Positions 1-6,291 of a stretch of DNA of 6,291 nucleotides are shown here, piece after piece; the stretch's first letter is position 1, and the number at the start of each line of letters is the position of its first letter. Both the position numbers and the translations under genes were made by a program. The stretch lies in contig JAGRJB010000138.1 of assembly GCA_020442965.1 (NCBI GenBank), positions 1 to 6,291 on the forward strand, written 5' to 3'. A model generated the notes under the pieces. That model was not told where the DNA came from and ran no database searches. It saw only the letters and a list, made by a program, of their open reading frames with translations. The stretch comes from Pseudomonadales bacterium (GTDB lineage Bacteria > Pseudomonadota > Gammaproteobacteria > Steroidobacterales > Steroidobacteraceae).

Positions 1-7
1 GCGAGCG

Positions 8-48
8 AGAAACGGGCGACGGCTTAGCAGGGACCGCCGCCCGCTCGC
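8..48 (-). terminator. Possible rho-independent terminator after creD
   Basis: On the minus strand, about 50 bases past the creD stop codon, 34-43 can pair with 13-22. This gives a 10-bp GC-rich stem with one internal mismatch and an 11-base loop. It is followed on that strand by a short pyrimidine run (TTTCTC) rather than a true T-tract. The location suits a creD terminator, but the mismatch and weak T-run make it tentative. Nothing else in 1-96 supports a gene: all three plus-strand frames are short and have no recognisable product. Confidence 0.3.
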
Positions 49-96
49 CTTACGGTCCGGCTGACTCGAGCCACCCGATGCGCGACGGTCGGGCGC

Positions 97-1497
97 TCAT
101 GCGTCCGACCGTTTGCCAAGCGCCGCCCAGTCGAGGCGTCGCGTAACCAGCATCACCGCTGCGAGCACGCCGAAGAGCAGCGTGGCGCCCATCAACAACG
201 CATAGTCCTCGGAGATCAGGATCAGATAGAGCGTTGCATAGAGCCCGGCCAGACCAGCGCCGGCCATCGCGCCTTGCGCGGCGCTCTTTGCGACTCCAGC
301 CAGATAGACTCCAATCAGTACGACCAGCGCAGCAGCGGCAGTCAGGTACGCCATGCCAAATGCGAGATGCTCGGACAGGGCCAGCAGCAAGACGTAGAAC
401 ACTGCGAGCGCCAGGCCCACGAATAGATAATGCATCCCATGCAGCGGCTTGCGACCCGCGTGCTCCCAGATAAAGAATGCCAGCAACGTGAGTGCGATGA
501 CCAGCACGGCGTAATGCACTGCACGGTAGTTACGTTGATAGACGTCGGCAGGCTGATATTGCTGAACGCCGATTGCCGCTACCGCAAACGCCTCGTCCGC
601 AGACAGCTGCTTACTTACCTGATCACCGTACCACTGCTGTCCAAAGTTGCGGCTGAGCCCGAGCGTGGTCCAGTTCGCCTTGAAGCCGGCGGCGCTGGTC
701 TGCTCTGCGCCCGGACTTTGCCCACCGAGGAACTTGGGATGCGGCCAGTCTGACTCGATCGTTGTGTTGCTCGAGCGCGCCAGCGGCAGAACCATGAGCG
801 CTTCGCTACCGACTAACTCCAGGCGAATGCTGAACGGAATCCGATCGGCAGTACGCAGCAGGTCCACGGGTGGTTTGACCGCTGGCCCTGAATAACTTGC
901 GTACCCGCCTGACTGCAACTCGAGCGCGCGGCCGCCAAGTTTGAATTCAGAGACCGCGCGCAACGTCCGTGACTCCGAGTTGAGGACGATCAAAAGCGCT
1001 TCCGCCCACTGCACGTCGCGATCGGCCTCGACGCGGCGCAACTCGTCCAGATCTCGAGCTGAGAATTCGCCCGCTAGACTGACAACGGCATTGTAGCTCG
1101 GCACCTCGTAGAGCCCCGATCGCTTCGGCTTGACCTTGAGCCGAACCTGCGTCGTCAGAGAATCCGGCAGTACATGCAAGACGGTTCGAACAACCTCTAT
1201 CCGGTGCTCCTTGATGAAACGCGTATCGTTTGGATCGTCTTCCAACAGCTTGACGCGCCTTTCGACCGTGCGTTTGGTGATGACCGGCACACTCAACAAC
1301 ACGCCGCCGGTCGTCTGCAGCCCACCGACCGTCCCTTGCACCACCGCCACTGCCGATTGTCGTGCGGCGAGTCGTTCCGCGACCAAGCCATCGACCATCG
1401 ACAACGCGACCAGCAGCAGCCCCAGCACCGCGGTGACGACGAGCCCCTTGCGCACCAGCGGCGGCAAGCGCCGGGCGGTATTTCCCACCTGCGACAT
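97..1497 (-). CDS. creD: CreD-family inner membrane protein
   Basis: This is a 466-residue protein of the CreD family (cell envelope integrity/inner membrane protein CreD), close to the roughly 450 residues of the E. coli member. In E. coli, CreD belongs to the CreBC regulon and affects envelope integrity and beta-lactam or colicin response; its biochemical activity is unknown. The layout is typical. One N-terminal membrane segment (about residues 18-36) is followed by the family's QTTGGVLLSVP-like stretch (61-71). A large, presumably periplasmic domain follows, with the conserved SDWPHPKFLGG motif (249-259). Five C-terminal membrane segments lie at about 325-344, 354-374, 380-400, 408-427 and 433-451, ending in the characteristic SEDYALLMG...RRLDW region. 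A longer reading from 1557 is possible. I chose the Met at 1497 because AGGGAG lies 6 bases upstream and the first 20 residues of the longer form look unlike the family. No creA, creB or creC is adjacent, so CreBC control cannot be assumed. Confidence 0.9.
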   Translation of the reverse strand: MSQVGNTARRLPPLVRKGLVVTAVLGLLLVALSMVDGLVAERLAARQSAVAVVQGTVGGLQTTGGVLLSVPVITKRTVERRVKLLEDDPNDTRFIKEHRIEVVRTVLHVLPDSLTTQVRLKVKPKRSGLYEVPSYNAVVSLAGEFSARDLDELRRVEADRDVQWAEALLIVLNSESRTLRAVSEFKLGGRALELQSGGYASYSGPAVKPPVDLLRTADRIPFSIRLELVGSEALMVLPLARSSNTTIESDWPHPKFLGGQSPGAEQTSAAGFKANWTTLGLSRNFGQQWYGDQVSKQLSADEAFAVAAIGVQQYQPADVYQRNYRAVHYAVLVIALTLLAFFIWEHAGRKPLHGMHYLFVGLALAVFYVLLLALSEHLAFGMAYLTAAAALVVLIGVYLAGVAKSAAQGAMAGAGLAGLYATLYLILISEDYALLMGATLLFGVLAAVMLVTRRLDWAALGKRSDA

Positions 1498-1601
1498 TTC
1501 GATCTCCCTAACTGTGACTTGCAACGGCTGTACGATGCGGGACGAAGGTGGCAACACCGGCTCATCGTTTGTGGCAAATTGTGACTAGAACTCATCCCAT
1601 C
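1498..1601. promoter_or_regulatory. Divergent intergenic region (creD / HAD hydrolase promoters)
   Basis: These 104 bp separate two divergent start codons, so they must carry the creD promoter and probably that of the HAD gene. I see no convincing sigma70 pair on either strand. The best minus-strand candidate is TTGCCA, 16 bases, then TACAGC, which is a poor -10. The E. coli CreB box (TTCAC, six bases, TTCAC) is absent. The 7-mer TGTGACT occurs twice (1513-1519 and 1580-1586), too short to call an operator. Confidence 0.4.
1504..1509 (-). promoter_or_regulatory. Shine-Dalgarno site fixing the creD start
   Basis: On the minus strand AGGGAG sits 6 bases before the ATG at 1497. The longer in-frame start at 1557 has no comparable site, so this decides the creD start. 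Confidence 0.7.
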
Positions 1602-2255
1602 ATGCGCATCGCCCTGTTCGATCTGGATGGCACCATTACGTATCGCGATACGCTCGTGCCTTTCATCCTCGGTTGGCTCCGCGAACGCCGGTTGGGCGGG
1701 ATTCGTCTGTTACGTGCCACTCCGGCCGTGTTGCACTACGCCTTTGATCATGATCGAGGCAGGCTGAAGGGCGACCTGCTACACGCAACGCTCGGCGGCA
1801 CATCTCGTAGTGATCTCGAGGGATGGGCGGAGCGTTTTGCGCGGGCCACGGTCGCGTCACAGGTGATGCCCGGTGCGCGCGAGGCCATCGATCGGCATCG
1901 CTTGGCCGGAGACCGACTGGTACTGATGTCCGCGAGCGTTGATTGCTACGTACCCCGGGTGGCGGCGCTGCTCGGCTTCGCCAACGTTATCTGCACGCCA
2001 GTGCTTTGGGACGGCGACAAGTTGGACGGTCGACTGGCGGGGCCAAACTGTCGCGGTGACGAGAAGGCTCGGCAACTTCGCAGCTTGCAGGAGCGTCACC
2101 CACGCGCCGAGATTGTCGCCTATGGCAACTCGATGTCCGATGTTCCACACCTTTGCCTCGCGGCACGGGGTGTGTTCGTCAATGCACCGCCACGCGCACG
2201 CTCGCGGCTAATCAGGCGGGGTTTGATCTGCGAAAACTGGCGCAGGCCTCGCTAG
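1602..2255 (+). CDS. HAD superfamily subfamily IB hydrolase
   Basis: This 217-residue protein is a HAD-IB phosphatase-like hydrolase of the SerB-related type. Such enzymes remove phosphate from small molecules through an aspartyl-phosphate intermediate and are cytosolic; the substrate here is unknown. Motif I is FDLDGT at residues 6-11 (nucleophile D7, acid/base D9). Motif II is in VLMSAS (S110 or S112). The motif III lysine is K155 in GDEK. Motif IV is YGNSMSD (174-180), with D180 as the probable Mg2+ ligand. Motif IV reads GN rather than the more usual GD, which I believe occurs in some HAD-IB branches, so it need not be inactivating. The Met at 1602 places motif I at its normal position near the N-terminus. 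No good Shine-Dalgarno precedes it, and an in-frame GTG at 1581 is an alternative. No membrane segment or acyltransferase fusion is present. It lies 45 bp before the DUF1838 gene in the same direction, so co-transcription is possible. Confidence 0.85.
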   Translation: MRIALFDLDGTITYRDTLVPFILGWLRERRLGGIRLLRATPAVLHYAFDHDRGRLKGDLLHATLGGTSRSDLEGWAERFARATVASQVMPGAREAIDRHRLAGDRLVLMSASVDCYVPRVAALLGFANVICTPVLWDGDKLDGRLAGPNCRGDEKARQLRSLQERHPRAEIVAYGNSMSDVPHLCLAARGVFVNAPPRARSRLIRRGLICENWRRPR

Positions 2256-2287
2256 AGCATTAGAGTGCCGCTCGCTGCTCCACAAAT

Positions 2288-2291
2288 GAGG
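2288..2291 (+). promoter_or_regulatory. Shine-Dalgarno site fixing the DUF1838 gene start
   Basis: GAGG lies 9 bases before the ATG at 2301. The other in-frame starts, GTG at 2265 and ATG at 2286, lack such a site. The choice also puts the twin-arginine pair at residues 12-13, the normal distance for a Tat signal. Confidence 0.6.
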
Positions 2292-2300
2292 CTCCGTCCA

Positions 2301-3287
2301 ATGCCCGAACCTTTTAGTCCAGACTTCCTCGCCCGCCGTGCGTTTTTAGCGCTCTCGGGCGCTGCCAGCGCTGCTGCTGTCATGACCTCCCCGGCAGCAA
2401 TCGCGGCAGCGGCTAAGCCGACGCAATTTGTTTCGAAGATGGATTTCAAGGATAGACTTTGGAATCGCGACGCGTATGCAAGATTGCAGGGCAATCTCGA
2501 TCCAACCAAAACGCGCTATGGTCATTACTTCGGTGCGGTGCTCGCCGTTGCGCCTAACGAGCGCGTGCGGGAACTGTGCGGCTTCGAGGGCTTCAGCGCG
2601 ACGCGTCTGCTACGGCTGGAAGACGGCAGCTATCGCAAGCTGCTGCGCGAGACGGTATTTTACCGCGACCCTGCCACCGGCAAGCTGCTCGATCAATGGA
2701 AAAATCCATGGACCGGCGAGATCGTCAAAGTCGTCAATGTCGCGAACGATCCATTCAATTTCACGATCGGCGAGTACTATCCCGATCCGCCGAGTTATGG
2801 TGGTCTTAACAAAGAGAAGCCGCCGAAGAAACCATTGTTGATGGATTGGCGCCTGATCGGTCCGAACACGCTCGGGCTGACTACGGACATTCATCTGTTT
2901 TACCCGAATGCCTTGCAACCCGACAAATGGCCGCGTGAATCCAGCGGCAAGATGGCCCAAGTGTCGGAAATGTTCCGCTACATCATTCGGCTCGAGGACA
3001 TGCAGAATCCCGAGCTGACTTCCGTGCCTTATCAAGGCACGTGGAATCGCGTTACACCCTGGTTACCGTGGATGTTGTTAGGTGACAAGCCTGGCAACGT
3101 ACTGTATGTCGGCAATATGACGGCGTACGATTCGCTCAAGTACCTCCCAGAGGACTTGATCAAATACACCGAGCAGCACATGCCGAAGTTTCTCGAGGCG
3201 CCGGACAAGGATTATGGGCCTTCGCTGTCCTCGATCGAGAACTATGCGCGCGAGCAAAAGCCCGCGCCGGTGCGGACCCCAAAATAG
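2301..3287 (+). CDS. DUF1838 family protein with Tat signal peptide
   Basis: This 328-residue protein is recognised as a DUF1838 member, a family of unknown function found mainly in proteobacteria. The N-terminus looks like a twin-arginine signal. ARRAFLAL (residues 11-18) is followed by an alanine-rich hydrophobic stretch to about residue 38, with possible cleavage in the AIAAAA region (33-38). Export of a folded, perhaps cofactor-bearing protein to the periplasm is therefore inferred. The DUF1838 region spans about 52-305. It contains QWKNPWTGE (132-140), VANDPFNFTIGEYY (147-160), VPYQGTWNRVTPWLPWMLLG (242-261) and many conserved aromatic residues. I see no known catalytic motif, no CxxC or CxxCH motif, and only one cysteine (C93) in the mature part, so a heme c or disulfide-rich protein is unlikely. 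The upstream HAD gene may share its transcript. The family call is from recall of these aromatic motifs; the function is unknown. Confidence 0.82.
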   Translation: MPEPFSPDFLARRAFLALSGAASAAAVMTSPAAIAAAAKPTQFVSKMDFKDRLWNRDAYARLQGNLDPTKTRYGHYFGAVLAVAPNERVRELCGFEGFSATRLLRLEDGSYRKLLRETVFYRDPATGKLLDQWKNPWTGEIVKVVNVANDPFNFTIGEYYPDPPSYGGLNKEKPPKKPLLMDWRLIGPNTLGLTTDIHLFYPNALQPDKWPRESSGKMAQVSEMFRYIIRLEDMQNPELTSVPYQGTWNRVTPWLPWMLLGDKPGNVLYVGNMTAYDSLKYLPEDLIKYTEQHMPKFLEAPDKDYGPSLSSIENYAREQKPAPVRTPK

Positions 3288-3307
3288 GCGTTCGGGTCAC
3301 TCGATCG

Positions 3308-3344
3308 CGTCGCGGGAGCGCGGTTTCGCTTCGCTCCCGCGACG
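3308..3344. terminator. Perfect 13-bp inverted repeat between convergent genes, likely bidirectional terminator
   Basis: The arms at 3308-3320 (CGTCGCGGGAGCG) and 3332-3344 are exact reverse complements around an 11-base loop. A G·U wobble could add one pair at the base. It begins 20 bp after the DUF1838 stop and ends 49 bp from the dioxygenase stop, where convergent transcripts must end. Neither side has a T-run, so it is not a textbook intrinsic terminator. It may instead act as a transcript-end stabiliser or belong to a dispersed REP-like palindrome family. Confidence 0.6.
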
Positions 3345-3393
3345 TATGCAGACATGCGCTCGAGCGGCTACTTGTTGTCCTTTCGCCGAGCGC

Positions 3394-4245
3394 TCACATC
3401 GACGTCCGTGCTTGCCAGAGCTCGGGATAGAATTTCAACTCCAAAGCCTTGGCGAGATAGGAAACGCCTCCGGTACCACCGGTACCCTTCTTATAACCAA
3501 TGACTCGCTCGACTGTTTTGAGATGGTGGAATCGCCACAGCTGAAACTTGTGATCGAGCGTTACCAGCGCCTCGGCGAGTTCGTACAAATCCCAGTCCTT
3601 CACCGCATTGTGATACACGCTCAACCAAGCCGCGGTCACTTGCTTGGTGGCGACATACGGCTCGCTGAAATCGCGATTGAGCGTTGCCGCGTCGATCTCG
3701 TAGCCGCGACGAGACAGCAGTCGCAAGACTTCGTCGTAGAGGGATGGCGCGTACAGCACCTGTTCGAGCTTCTTGTGCGCGGCAGCGTCCCGCTGGTGCA
3801 CGACGATCATATCCCTGTTCTTGTTGCCGAGCACGAACTCGAGCTCGCGATACTGCGCTGATTGGAATCCGGACGATCGCCCGAGCGTATTGCGAAACGC
3901 CGAATACTCGAACGGCGTCAAGGTCGACAAGACGCGCCATGCGCCCAATAACTCCTCCTGCACCCGTGAGATGCGCTCGAAGCACTTGAAACTGCTGTCG
4001 AGATTGTCGCGTCGAACCGACTCCATCACCGCCGTCACTTCGTGCAGGATGAGGCGAATCCACAGCTCCTGCACCTGATGGATGATGATGAAAAGCATCT
4101 CATCGTGCTCGAGCGAATTGGGCCGCTGCGCGGCCAGCAACTTGTCGAGCTGCAAGTAGTCGCCATAGGATTGCGACGCCCCGAGCTCCCAGTGGACAGT
4201 CTCATCACTCAGATCGACATAACTACCGCGCTTCTTGTCGTTCAT
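3394..4245 (-). CDS. kynA: Tryptophan 2,3-dioxygenase
   Basis: This 283-residue cytosolic heme enzyme oxidises L-tryptophan to N-formylkynurenine, the first step of the kynurenine pathway. It matches bacterial TDO along its full length. Counterparts of the Xanthomonas campestris enzyme's active-site residues are visible: the Y27 region (SYGDYL), F52 and the distal-pocket H56 in FIIIHQVQELW, Y114 and R118 in the EYSAFRN stretch, and SSGFQS (124-129). The proximal heme ligand is H241 in WRFHHLKTVERVIG, and T255 lies in the GTGGTGG loop (254-260). The C-terminus FYPELW...RT is also typical. I chose the Met at 4245, not the longer 4278 reading. Its ATG overlaps the stop of the upstream YgjP-like gene by 4 bp (ATGA), a usual coupling arrangement, and the extra 11 residues would lie inside that gene. 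It is the last gene of the leftward fadH/YgjP/TDO unit. No kynurenine formamidase, kynureninase or regulator is present nearby. Confidence 0.95.
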   Translation of the reverse strand: MNDKKRGSYVDLSDETVHWELGASQSYGDYLQLDKLLAAQRPNSLEHDEMLFIIIHQVQELWIRLILHEVTAVMESVRRDNLDSSFKCFERISRVQEELLGAWRVLSTLTPFEYSAFRNTLGRSSGFQSAQYRELEFVLGNKNRDMIVVHQRDAAAHKKLEQVLYAPSLYDEVLRLLSRRGYEIDAATLNRDFSEPYVATKQVTAAWLSVYHNAVKDWDLYELAEALVTLDHKFQLWRFHHLKTVERVIGYKKGTGGTGGVSYLAKALELKFYPELWQARTSM

Positions 4246-4991
4246 TCTGCATACACCCAGCTTGGCACTCGGCGCCATCCCTCGAGCAGCTCGCGATCAA
4301 GCGTGCGCCAGTCGGCACAACGAGACTCAACGGCATGCCAGAAACGCGGCGAGTGATTCAAATGTTCAACATGCGTCAACTCGTGGATCATCAGGTAGCG
4401 CACTACTTCGGGACGCTGAAATACCAGGCTCGCATTGAGATTGATGGCGCCGCGACTCGAGCAACTGCCCCAGCGTGTGCGCTGTTGTCGCACACTCAAG
4501 CTGTGATATCGAATCGAGAATTCGAGCGCGATGCTCGCCAGGCGTGGCTCGAGAACCGCGCGCGCACGACTCATCAGCCAGCCGCGCAACAACGCCCGTG
4601 TCGCAGCACCGTCGGTCGCGCCTGTTACTTGCAGCACGCCTGACGGACTTTGCCGCAAGCTGGGCCGACCACGACCGCCCGCGAGGTGCAATCGCCAGCG
4701 AGTCGCGTCGATTCTGAAGCTCACTTCAGTCGGCGGAAATCTCTCTGGCGCGGGCGCGGTCCGCAATGCTTCATTGCGTTTCTCGAGCGCCCAGTTGCGA
4801 TGTTCAGCGATGAACTGCTCGATCCGGCTCTTGGGCGTACGCGCCGGTGTTACTACCTCGATTCGACCCGTGCGCGACACGCGCATCCCGAGCCTGCGTG
4901 CACGTCGACTGGCGCGCACATTGAATTCCGCTGCGTTAGCGCCCAACGCTGCGTCCACCCACAATTGCTGTTGCTCGATTTCGCTGGTCAT
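4242..4991 (-). CDS. YgjP-like metallopeptidase domain protein (DUF45, M48-like)
   Basis: This 249-residue protein belongs to the YgjP/DUF45 family of zinc metalloproteins, often labelled M48 or SprT-like. The C-terminal domain carries the family signature TRWGSCSS (172-179), INLNASLVF (183-191) and the zinc motif HELTH (203-207). A third probable ligand is H213 in LNHSPRFW, with E204 as catalytic glutamate. The N-terminal part (about 22-70) holds the usual beta-rich RRARRLGMRVSRTGRIEV segment. There is no signal peptide or membrane segment, so it is probably cytosolic. E. coli YgjP is shorter (about 167 residues) and has been linked to nucleotide (UTP) pyrophosphatase activity. Whether this longer protein cleaves peptides, nucleotides or something else cannot be told from sequence. 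The start is 3 bp after the fadH stop and the stop overlaps the dioxygenase start by 4 bp, placing it in the middle of a coupled operon. Its Shine-Dalgarno is weak, consistent with re-initiation after fadH. Confidence 0.88.
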   Translation of the reverse strand: MTSEIEQQQLWVDAALGANAAEFNVRASRRARRLGMRVSRTGRIEVVTPARTPKSRIEQFIAEHRNWALEKRNEALRTAPAPERFPPTEVSFRIDATRWRLHLAGGRGRPSLRQSPSGVLQVTGATDGAATRALLRGWLMSRARAVLEPRLASIALEFSIRYHSLSVRQQRTRWGSCSSRGAINLNASLVFQRPEVVRYLMIHELTHVEHLNHSPRFWHAVESRCADWRTLDRELLEGWRRVPSWVYAE

Positions 4992-4994
4992 ACG

Positions 4995-6291
4995 TTAGAG
5001 CGTCGCCGCCAATTGGGCCGCTTCACGTATCGCACGTTCGGCGTCGAGCTCGGCGGCGAGCTTCGCCCCCCCAATCACGTGCGGCCGACAGTTGCGTGCT
5101 ATCAACTCCCCCAACACGGCCGTCTCCGATTCCTGTCCGGCGCACACGATAATCGAATCTGCTGGCAGTATTTCCGCTGTACTGCCGACGCGAATGTGCA
5201 ACCCCCGATCGTCGATCCGGTCATAGGTGACGCCGCCACGCATTTCGACGCCCCGATGCTTTAGGGCGGAGCGATGAATCCAGCCGGTCGTTCGCCCCAA
5301 CCCGGCCCCAGGTCGCGTCGTCTTGCGCTGTAGCAACCACACTCGCCGCAGCGGCGACACGGCCTCTGACTTGACCAGGCCACCGGGCTGACGCTGCGCA
5401 CGATCAACGCCCCATTCCTGCAGAAAGGCGTCGATCGCTTGCGCACGATCGCCGGCGCGCTCGACCGTCAGGTACGTAGCAACATCGAAGCCGATGCCGC
5501 CTGCCCCGATGATGGCAACGCGCTCACCGGCCGCGCGGCGTCCGGACAGCAAATCAGGGTAACTAATCACCTTTTCGTGCTCGATCCCGTCAATGGCGGG
5601 CATGCGCGCGGTCACACCGGTCGCGATGACCAGGTCGTCGAACTGTGCCGCCACCAACTGTTCCGCGGTTGCCCTCGTTGCAAGGTGCAATTCGACCTGG
5701 TGCGTTTCGAGCTCCTGTCGAAAGTAGCGCAGCGTTTCGTGAAAGTCTTCTTTGCCAGGCACCTCGCGCGCATAACGAAATTGTCCGCCCAGCTCGGGTT
5801 CGGCTTCAAAGAGCGAGACTCGATGGCCGCGCTGTGCGAGTGCCGTCGCGCAGGCGAGACCCGCTGGTCCGCCGCCCACGACCGCTATGCGCTTCTGCGT
5901 CGTTACCCGTGGCAAGCGCAGTTCCGTTTCGTAAGCCGCCGTAGGATTGACCAGACAGGTCGCGCGTTTGCCGACGAATATCCTATCGAGGCAGGCTTGG
6001 TTGCAGGCGATGCAGGTATTGATGCTCTCGGCACGACCCAGTCGGGCCTTGTTAGGAAACTCTGGATCGGCCAGGAGCGGACGTGCCATCGAGACAAGAT
6101 CCGCAGCATTCGTCGCCAGGACCGATTCAGCGACCTGCGGCGTGTTGATACGATTGGTGGCAATCACCGGCAGATGGGTGTTGCGCTTGATGCGCTCGGA
6201 TACCCAGGCGAACGCGCCGTGCGGTACCATCCCAGCGATCGTCGGAACACGCGCCTCGTGCCAACCGATGCCGGTGTTGAGCAGCGTCGCG
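4995..6291 (-). CDS. fadH: NADPH-dependent 2,4-dienoyl-CoA reductase, N-terminus beyond window
   Basis: This is the C-terminal 431 residues of FadH, the flavin/iron-sulfur reductase that removes conjugated double bonds from dienoyl-CoA so unsaturated fatty acids can enter beta-oxidation. The reading frame is open to the right edge (first full codon at 6290), so the Met at 6230 is internal. The fragment begins in the FMN TIM-barrel with NTGIGWHEAR, whose His (fragment residue 11) matches E. coli catalytic H252. The 4Fe-4S cysteines at fragment 93, 96, 100 and 112 (INTCIACNQAC...TC) fall at E. coli 334, 337, 341 and 353 with a constant offset of 241. The implied total is about 672 residues, the E. 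coli length. A FAD-binding VVGGGPAG (137-144) and a pyridine-nucleotide-binding IIGAGGIGFD (260-269) follow, then LGRTTGWIHR and the ICAGQE region. Nothing is missing in the visible part. It is the first visible gene of the leftward unit; its promoter lies outside the window. Confidence 0.96.
   Translation of the reverse strand, partial: ATLLNTGIGWHEARVPTIAGMVPHGAFAWVSERIKRNTHLPVIATNRINTPQVAESVLATNAADLVSMARPLLADPEFPNKARLGRAESINTCIACNQACLDRIFVGKRATCLVNPTAAYETELRLPRVTTQKRIAVVGGGPAGLACATALAQRGHRVSLFEAEPELGGQFRYAREVPGKEDFHETLRYFRQELETHQVELHLATRATAEQLVAAQFDDLVIATGVTARMPAIDGIEHEKVISYPDLLSGRRAAGERVAIIGAGGIGFDVATYLTVERAGDRAQAIDAFLQEWGVDRAQRQPGGLVKSEAVSPLRRVWLLQRKTTRPGAGLGRTTGWIHRSALKHRGVEMRGGVTYDRIDDRGLHIRVGSTAEILPADSIIVCAGQESETAVLGELIARNCRPHVIGGAKLAAELDAERAIREAAQLAATL

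Overview
The window is GC-rich bacterial chromosome with tightly packed, ordinary-looking genes. The protein families fit a proteobacterium, most likely a gammaproteobacterium of the Xanthomonadales/Nevskiales kind. They are a CreD-type membrane protein, a FadH colinear with the E. coli enzyme, a bacterial tryptophan 2,3-dioxygenase and a Tat-exported DUF1838 protein. The taxonomic placement is inferred from gene content and base composition only. No rRNA, tRNA, CRISPR array, insertion sequence, integrase or phage gene was seen.

Layout. Bases 1-96 hold no supportable gene, only a GC-rich imperfect hairpin that could end the creD transcript. A creD-like gene runs leftward (97-1497). A 104-bp divergent intergenic region (1498-1601) separates it from two rightward genes. 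These are a HAD-IB family phosphatase-like hydrolase (1602-2255) and, 45 bp further on, a Tat-signal DUF1838 protein of unknown function (2301-3287). A 106-bp convergent gap (3288-3393) contains a perfect 13-bp inverted repeat, the probable two-way transcription barrier.

The right half is one leftward unit read in the order fadH, YgjP-like, tryptophan 2,3-dioxygenase. fadH (2,4-dienoyl-CoA reductase) is cut by the right edge and lacks about 241 N-terminal residues. It ends 3 bp before a YgjP/DUF45 zinc-metalloprotein gene, which overlaps the dioxygenase gene by 4 bp (ATGA). This spacing implies one mRNA and probably translational coupling. The unit combines an auxiliary beta-oxidation enzyme, a putative metallohydrolase and the first enzyme of tryptophan catabolism. 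None of the other kynurenine-pathway genes lies in the window.

I found no convincing new biological system. The most useful leads are the unusual operon partnership fadH/YgjP/TDO, the uncharacterised exported DUF1838 protein beside a HAD hydrolase, and the long hairpin between the convergent genes.
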